In this document: positions 8,701 through 14,401 of the stretch, piece by piece
How the letters are laid out: every line of letters begins with the position of its first letter
Position numbering within the stretch: the first letter of the stretch is position 1
Origin: Haplosporangium gracile
Lineage: Eukaryota; Mortierellomycota; Mortierellomycetes; Mortierellales; Mortierellaceae
Direction of reading: 5' to 3'
Length of the DNA stretch: 14,401 bases
Assembly: GCA_015499985.1 (NCBI GenBank)
Contig: JAAAUF010000767.1
Span: forward strand, 5,820-20,220
Position numbers and translations under genes: made by a program
Notes under the pieces: model-generated
Databases searched by the model: none
The model's input: only the letters and a program-made list of their open reading frames with translations
What the model was told of the DNA's origin: nothing

Positions 8701-11400
8701 CCTGCTGGACAAAGTAAAAATTGTGTTTGTTTTAGTGGCCATCAATAATTACATATTTAGACATCTGGTGGGCACAAAACGAGGGCCTAAAGAGTTGTAA
8801 GTATTATTCATACTTCATCGGTAATAATGCCTGTCCTAACATGCCCAATTGGCAATCCCTATCTTCATTCGATGTTTACCCCTTTGAAATCCGTTGATCT
8901 GGCAGCACGTTCCCTTTTTTTTCGCTTGTTTTTGCTACTTGTCCACAATACACAAAAGGCTGTAGGCTACTAAGAAGGGTACACAGCATGTTCTCACGGC
9001 GGCAGCTGGATAACCAACCTTTGCAAGTTTCAAACCAAACAAGAAAAATACATGACCAGTTTTGATCACAAAAATTAGTAAAACGGGTGTTGTAAAAAGA
9101 AAAAAGTTTTGAATAAGAACATGGATTCAGGACCTGGAGTACGGTGACACCAGAGTAGAGACTCCAGACGTGGCACCTTCACCTTCACCTTCTCCTCCTC
9201 CATTGAAGGGGGTTTTTTTATCAGCAATGTGGTCTTGAAGAAACCCATCGGAGAATGAACTCTGGCACAACGTGGATATCAAGAGAAAATTGAGGGAGTG
9301 GGAATAAAAGGAAAAAAAGTTGGGCGATTTTCTAAGTCCCTCACAAAACATAATAAACGGCGCCGCTTATTAACTGTGGGGCATGGAATGATCTTCAACG
9401 TGAAAGTGACCAGGAACCAGAAGCTGTATTTTGCAGTCAGGAGTGAAGGCGATGTTGAGGTGCGAGCAGAGGCTATCTAATATTGGTTCGAGTCGCGTCG
9501 TAGATAATAGGTTATACAAATCAGATTAATCTGCTAAACCAGCATCCAGGTTCAAGCCACCAAGATGGCACCCATGGGGCAGCAGAAGGTGAACAATTGA
9601 GGTGAGGAGCAGGATGGTGACATGCAGATGGTGTGATCTGGAAATAGTGATAGCCCCTCACTTAGTCTGGCGGGGTGAATATGTGGAAGTAGAACAAGCC
9701 CCGCAAGATGATCTAAGAGGTGGGGTCTATCTCACGTAGAGTATCTCTAATTTATACCCTATCTGGCGCCATACGCGCTATCGTTCTCATCTATCGCCGC
9801 CTGTATTTTTTTCTTTTAGCAGAGTGCGAATTGAGGTGAAATAAGTGAAATGAAAAGAAGTGTGAGAGAAAAGCGAAAGAAAAAGAGGGGAAGAGCAAAA
9901 TGGAACAAGGCGGTCTTGTTTACAGCTAAGATCATATTGATTCCTGAGTGACAAACTGAAAATGTGCCTGGTTTGTGGCCGGTTTTCCACTCTGTATTAC
10001 CGTTTCTCTTATCACCATTCAATAGAAGCGGCAATGAATTGCGAAGGGTACAGGGAGCTAATACACTCGATCGGCATTTCCTTTTGGGGCTCGGTGTTTA
10101 CCCCGCTCTTTTTTTATGGTTTTCCCCAGACTCTTTCCACGCTACCCTTCTTGCCTACACTTTAGCCTGCTCTTGTTTTCTTTCCTTCAACGTGCCTGTG
10201 TGCCTGTGCCCTTGTACCCTCTGTCAGGCCGGCTCTTGCTCCCTTGTCGGCCTTGCCTGTGCCTGATTTTTTCTAGTGGTCTCTGATATGATAACTGCTC
10301 CAAGCGCCGAGTTGTTTTCGATCAAGACCTGGATACATAGGCAATCAACCCCACCTAACGAGTGAACCCAAGATTTTTTCTGTTTTTCGATTGAGGCGAG
10401 AAGCAAATTAAGGGACGACATAAGGCGACCGTTAGGAATGGAGGGAGCAATGGGGAGAAAGATGCACGCGTGAGTTTTGGAAAATGTGTATTGTCTGTGG
10501 GTCCGGTTAACATTTTAATTTTCATGTGTCATCCAGGCACCACCCTTATATGCATATCTCTCATCTCACTCCACGGCTTTTTTCTTTCGTTTGCGAGCTA
10601 TCGTGGGAGAAAGGAAAGTTGGGCACTGAAATAGTAACTATGTGTTCTTCTATCCATTCACCCCCTCTTCATTCGTTTGCTTCTGTGGTCAATTGAAGTG
10701 TCAGGCAGTCATTTCTTTCTTTGATGCTTCCAAAAGAACGATCGTTTTGTAATTGTTTGTTGCTTTTGTTCTGTTATAACTGTTGATTTGGCCCTTTCTT
10801 TCAAAAGTTGTTGTTGTTGTTGCTGCTGTCGCCCAAAATGGTCAATTGCGGGGAGGATATGTCTGTTTGCGTTGTGTTTTGAGGGAAAGAGTGTCGACGT
10901 TCGCTTTGTGCCACGCTCTAGTAAGATTATTTTTTCAAATTCGAAATCTTTTTATGGCTCAGTCAGATCACACATGATAATCAAAGCTGCGTCCATTGGA
11001 GCTTAGAGGCATGTCGTACGTATCCTGTCTTGTCTCTGTGGTGTATACAATCTTGCATTCCATGGTGAAAATGAAAAAAAAACGAATTTGAGGAACATGA
11101 ACGAGAGGTAAAGAGGGAGCGAGGATGAAGCTACGATAAAGAAAGAGGTGGATAGGCAGGAAAGGGACAACGAGAAGGGGGATAAAAAAGGCAGAATAAT
11201 TGCCGACGGCGGCTGATAATAATACTCCTTTCCCCAGTAAACCTCTCATTTCGTTCAACGCCATCATTGATATTCAACCGCCAGTGCCATTGAAGTTGCG
11301 TCCAAGGATATCAAGCATCCTCAATATAGAACGGCATCCACGACGGATGTTTATGACTGGAGGGAACATACATAAAAAGAGGGAATGAGAAGGGGACGTC
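8701..11400. other. Long intergenic region without a supported gene
   Basis: About 2.7 kb. Open frames here (for example 9127-9351 minus, 9298-9480 plus, 9787-10034 minus, 9962-10266 plus, 10968-11267 minus, 11200-11388 plus) are short, lack the C-ending codon bias of the real exons and match no family I recognise. It contains a 12-bp perfect palindrome CAGATTAATCTG (9522-9533), a (GTT)5 run (10807-10821) and, at about 9480-9790, a stretch with fewer homopolymers than its surroundings. Two B-box-like strings (GGTTCGAGTC at 9485, GGTTCAAGCC at 9549) do not fold into tRNAs. Confidence 0.6.
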
Positions 11401-11426
11401 ATTCCTTTTTGCGACGGTCCTTATCA

Positions 11427-11460
11427 AGACAGGACAGGCCAGGACACAGGACAGGACAGG
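11427..11460. repeat. AGGACAGG-type short repeats upstream of citrate synthase
   Basis: Imperfect repeats built from GACAG/AGGACAGG, with variants GGCC and GGACAC, about 375-410 nt upstream of the citrate synthase ATG. A TAAA repeat (about 11485-11502) follows. Confidence 0.75.
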
Positions 11461-11555
11461 TTGAGCTTTGCTCAGACAAAAGGAAATAAATAAATAAATA
11501 AAAAAAGGTCCGACCTACATTTAAAGTCCTACTTTACATTTTAGCCATTCAATCG

Positions 11556-11825
11556 CATCATCATCATCATCATCGTGGCCCACCTCCTTCCTTCCTGTCT
11601 TTGACGAGCTTCAACAACAACATCACCCAACGGACAACGGACCGACACCTTACCCCGACCGATTCTGTAAAGAAGGAAGGAAGTCGTGAGCAAAAACAAC
11701 AAAAAACAGGCGGCTTGGCCATTTTGTTGATAACCCTGATCGCATTTTCAAACCTCTACTTCTTTTCTCTTTTCCTCTTTTTTTTCTCTTCTTCTCATCA
11801 TCTCTCCTCTCCCCTCCCCTCCCTC
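11556..11825 (+). promoter_or_regulatory. Citrate synthase upstream region: (CAT)6 and CT-rich tract
   Basis: A (CAT)6 run at 11556-11573 is followed by DNA with no clear motif and then a strongly pyrimidine-rich stretch (about 11761-11825) ending 9 nt before the ATG at 11835. Such CT tracts mark start regions of highly expressed fungal genes. The ATG has A at -3 and G at +4. Confidence 0.5.
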
Positions 11826-11834
11826 ATTCACATA

Positions 11835-12019
11835 ATGGCTTCCCTCCGCGCTGCTTTCCGCCTCCCTGGCCTCGCCAAGGTAAACACATTCTCCTCTTGC
11901 CTTAAACCCCCAATTCTATCTCATCGTCCCTTCTTCTATCTCCCTCACCATCACCTTCATCTTCTTCCTTCCCTTCACTCGTCTACTTTCTCCTAAAAAA
12001 AAAAAAAAAAAAAAAAAAA

Positions 12020-12054
<35 letters not shown>

Positions 12055-14401
12055 GATCTTTTTATCACGAAAAGAAAAAAAAAAGTCTAGATATTAACCC
12101 TGTTTTATCTTCTGTCGTGTTTATTGTAAACAACAGGTTGCTACCCGCCACAACAACACCTTTGCTGCCTCTGCCATTCGTGCCTACTCCACCAAGCCCC
12201 AGGTGCGTTTTTTTTTTGCGACCCCTTGTCTCACCGATCATCATAATCGTGCGCTTGTATCTTGACATGATCCACCAGGATGATGGTGGCGATGAGTGTC
12301 ACGGAAAGCTGTGTATCGGGAACGGATTTTATCGACGCGAGAAAAGTGAAAAAAGGGGAGCACGATGTCAACACGCAGATGAATTAAGCCAGAGTAACTC
12401 GATGGATCTTTCCCCCCCCCCAAAAAAAAGGCGTTTTTCTTTTTTCTATCATTCCCTTGTTTCTTCTTTCCCTTGCCCATTGACCCTCCCTCTTTTTCGT
12501 GTGGCTGACTGTCGCTCTTTTGGGATGAAGGGACTGCTCTTTTTTTGTACTATCATCGTTTGACAAAGTTAATATCTTGGGGCTGAAAATGGATCGAGTT
12601 TGGGTGGGTCCTTGGGGGGTGGATGGTGACGAGAAGGAGGGACCGAGTTCGAATAATGCTCTTTGACAAGTGAGAACATGTACGGGCTTATCCTTTTTCT
12701 TCCTCTCCTTCAACAAGTAAACAAGGAGCGATAATCGACCTTATTCCTTCACAGCAATTAACAACAATACAGCAGCAACAGAAACACGAGTGTCATGACA
12801 TTCGTGCTCAACAAAGAAAAAAAAAATGAGGCGGGGTAAAATGTAGGGAGGATATGTGTTTCCTGTGGTTCCCGATCTCTTCTCTGGTTCAGTCTTCTGA
12901 GGTTGAATTGGAAAGAAATAATCCAGACCACTAAAAAAAAAAAAAAAAAAAAAAAAAGGATTTGCCAGCTCCTTGCGCGTCAGGTGCTGATTTGATGGCA
13001 AAAATATATTTGGGACAATGATTTTTGGGGACAAAGGGAACACAAAAAGGGCGGGGTTGGGTTCCTGACCTTACTCTCTTAGAGTTAACTCTCATCTGAA
13101 TCTCAGTCCACTTGTACACACACCTCAACCGCACTCTTTTTATTTACATTGGGGCAAGTAATCCACCGCTCACTGCAAACAACTACAAACAACAACAACT
13201 GTCAACAGTAGCAGCAGCAATTGAAGGCGCTTATAGCATGGGTTCCTATATGTTGGAAAGAGAGAAAGAGAGAGAGAGGGCTCGAGTTGACAATGGACCA
13301 CGGGCCGAGATAACAAGATCAAGGAGAGAAACGACATACGATACGATACGATACGATAAAAGGATCTTTCCACCCAAAAAAATACATATCGTATCTAAGC
13401 GAGACAAGATAATCGTGTCACCATGGACCTGATTTATTTTTTGCCCCATCCAAAATAACATCATCCCATCCCAGTCATTCCCCACACATCAGATATCATA
13501 TCTCTAACCCGTTTCCATCTATTTACGTATTATCAATAACAGGGCTTGAAGGATCGCCTCCGCGAGTTGATCCCCGAGAAGCGCGAGGAGGTCAAGCAGG
13601 TCAAGGCCGAGTTCGGAAGCAAGGTCTTGGGCGAGACCACCGTCGATATGGCCTACGGTGGTATGCGTGGCATCAAGGGTCTCATTTGGGAGGGCTCCGT
13701 CCTCGACGCCGAGGAGGGTATCCGTTTCCGCGGCAAGACCATCCCCGAGTGCCAGGCTGTCCTCCCCAAGGCCGAGGGTGGTGCTGAGCCCCTCCCTGAG
13801 TCCCTCTTCTGGCTCCTCGTCACCGGCGAGGTCCCCACCACCGAGCAGGTCCGTGGCCTCTCCGCCGAGTGGGCCGATCGCTCTGCCCTCCCCACCTTTG
13901 TTGAGGACCTTCTCGATCGCTGCCCCCCTACCCTCCACCCCATGTCCCAGTTCTCCTTGGCCGTCACTGCCCTCCAGCACGAGTCCCAGTTCGCCAAGGC
14001 CTACCAGGCTGGTGTCAACAAGGCCGAGTACTGGGATACCACCTTCGAGGATTCCATGGATTTGATCGCCAAGTTGCCCAACATTGCTGGTCGCATCTAC
14101 CAGAACGTCTTCAAGAAGGGCGGCAAGCTTCCTGCCATCAACCCCAACCTGGATTATGGTGCTAACCTCGCCAACTTGCTCGGATTCGGCGAGAAGAAGG
14201 AGTTTGTCGAGTTGATGCGCCTCTACCTCACCATCCACTCTGACCACGAGGGCGGTAACGTCTCCGCCCACACCACCCACTTGGTCGGCTCTGCCCTCTC
14301 GGACCCTTACCTCTCCTTCGCTGCCGGTTTGAACGGTCTCGCCGGTCCCCTTCACGGATTGGCCAACCAGGAGGTTCTCCGCTGGATCACCAAGATGCGC
14401 G
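11835..14401 (+). CDS. CIT1: Mitochondrial citrate synthase, 5' part (runs off window)
   Basis: Condenses acetyl-CoA with oxaloacetate to citrate in the mitochondrial matrix, the entry step of the TCA cycle. Exons are 11835-11879 (15 aa), 12137-12202 (22 aa) and 13543 to beyond 14401; all junctions are phase 0 and GT-AG. The window encodes 323 residues plus one base. The N-terminus [15 protein letters not shown] followed by [15 protein letters not shown] is Arg-rich with no acidic residue, a good matrix-targeting peptide with a plausible cleavage site at RAY/S. Mature sequence starts near [13 protein letters not shown]. Catalytic His272 ([12 protein letters not shown]) and His308 ([10 protein letters not shown]) match pig H238 and H274, with the same 36-residue spacing. 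The regions equivalent to pig H320 and D375, roughly the last 150 residues, lie past the window end. Strong C-ending codon bias suggests high expression. Methylcitrate synthase is a close relative and cannot be fully excluded, but the [22 protein letters not shown] stretch favours citrate synthase. Confidence 0.96.
11880..12136 (+). other. Citrate synthase intron 1 (257 nt)
   Basis: Donor GTAAAC, acceptor AACAG, phase 0, placed inside the targeting-peptide coding region. The interior is CT-rich and then holds a block of A25, T11 and A24 (11995-12054). A branch-like TTAAC lies about 42 nt before the acceptor. Confidence 0.88.
11995..12054. repeat. A25-T11-A24 homopolymer block
   Basis: Pure A (11995-12019), pure T (12020-12030), pure A (12031-12054). 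The T run can pair with either flanking A run, so an rU:rA hairpin is possible in the pre-mRNA. Exact run lengths may be affected by sequencing or assembly error. Confidence 0.85.
12203..13542 (+). other. Citrate synthase intron 2 (1340 nt), unusually long
   Basis: Donor GTGCGT, acceptor AACAG, phase 0, separating the presequence exons from the catalytic exon. CTAAC at about 13503 suits a branch point some 38 nt before the acceptor. The interior has an A25 run (12933-12957), a GA-rich run (about 13258-13280) and four tandem ATACG units (13336-13355). No internal protein or structured RNA gene could be supported, though its length leaves room for one. Confidence 0.85.
13336..13355. repeat. (ATACG)4 repeat in citrate synthase intron 2
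   Basis: Four perfect tandem ATACG units followed by a partial ATA. Confidence 0.85.

Noticed and set aside
9298..9480. Basic 60-residue frame resembling a small ribosomal-type protein
   Set aside because: Composition alone; no motif, no ATG start, weak codon bias and no splice context.
9480..9560. Possible tRNA from GGTTCGAGTC and GGTTCAAGCC strings
   Set aside because: Bases flanking the T-loop-like strings do not pair, and no A box or acceptor stem is found at the right distance.
12270..12600. Possible C/D-box snoRNA in citrate synthase intron 2 (ATGATGG near 12280, CTGA further on)
   Set aside because: The C box is imperfect, the nearest D boxes are more than 200 nt away and no terminal stem is visible.
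13519..14355. 278-residue open frame on the minus strand opposite citrate synthase
   Set aside because: Same codon-bias artefact; the plus strand encodes clear citrate synthase with catalytic motifs.

Overview
The window looks like nuclear DNA from an early-diverging fungus. Mortierellomycota or a close Mucoromycota relative is my best guess, inferred from gene style rather than proven. It holds three spliced protein-coding genes with GT-AG introns. Their exons are strongly biased to C (or G) at third codon positions. The noncoding DNA is AT-rich and full of homopolymer runs and microsatellites. No rRNA, tRNA, CRISPR, prophage or intact transposon was recognised.

Layout: 1-1280 is upstream DNA with homopolymer runs, two CCAATCAG boxes and TATA-like sites. 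1281-3973 (+) is a 3-exon D-3-phosphoglycerate dehydrogenase gene of the yeast SER3/SER33 type, complete with its serine-sensing ACT domain. 3974-4591 is the short convergent spacer. 4592-8283 (-) is a 6-exon protein kinase of the CaMKK family (S. pombe Ssp1 / animal CaMKK type). It has a candidate calmodulin-binding segment after the catalytic domain and a long acidic, low-complexity tail that carries a Cys/Trp motif twice. 8284-11834 is about 3.5 kb of intergenic DNA containing the kinase promoter and the upstream region of the next gene. 11835-14401 (+) is the 5' part of a mitochondrial citrate synthase gene (CIT1 type) that runs off the window. Two small exons encode its targeting peptide, and a 1.34 kb intron separates them from the large third exon.

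The genes serve serine biosynthesis, Ca2+/energy signalling (upstream of SNF1/AMPK or CaM kinases) and entry into the TCA cycle. They share metabolic themes, but nothing in the sequence shows co-regulation beyond generic promoter features. Each has a pyrimidine-rich tract on its coding strand just before the ATG, and both plus-strand genes have a (CAT)6 run 165-270 nt upstream of the first ATG. Long antisense open frames opposite the PGDH and citrate synthase exons are by-products of codon bias. I found no exotic multi-gene system. The most unusual item is the duplicated motif in the kinase tail.
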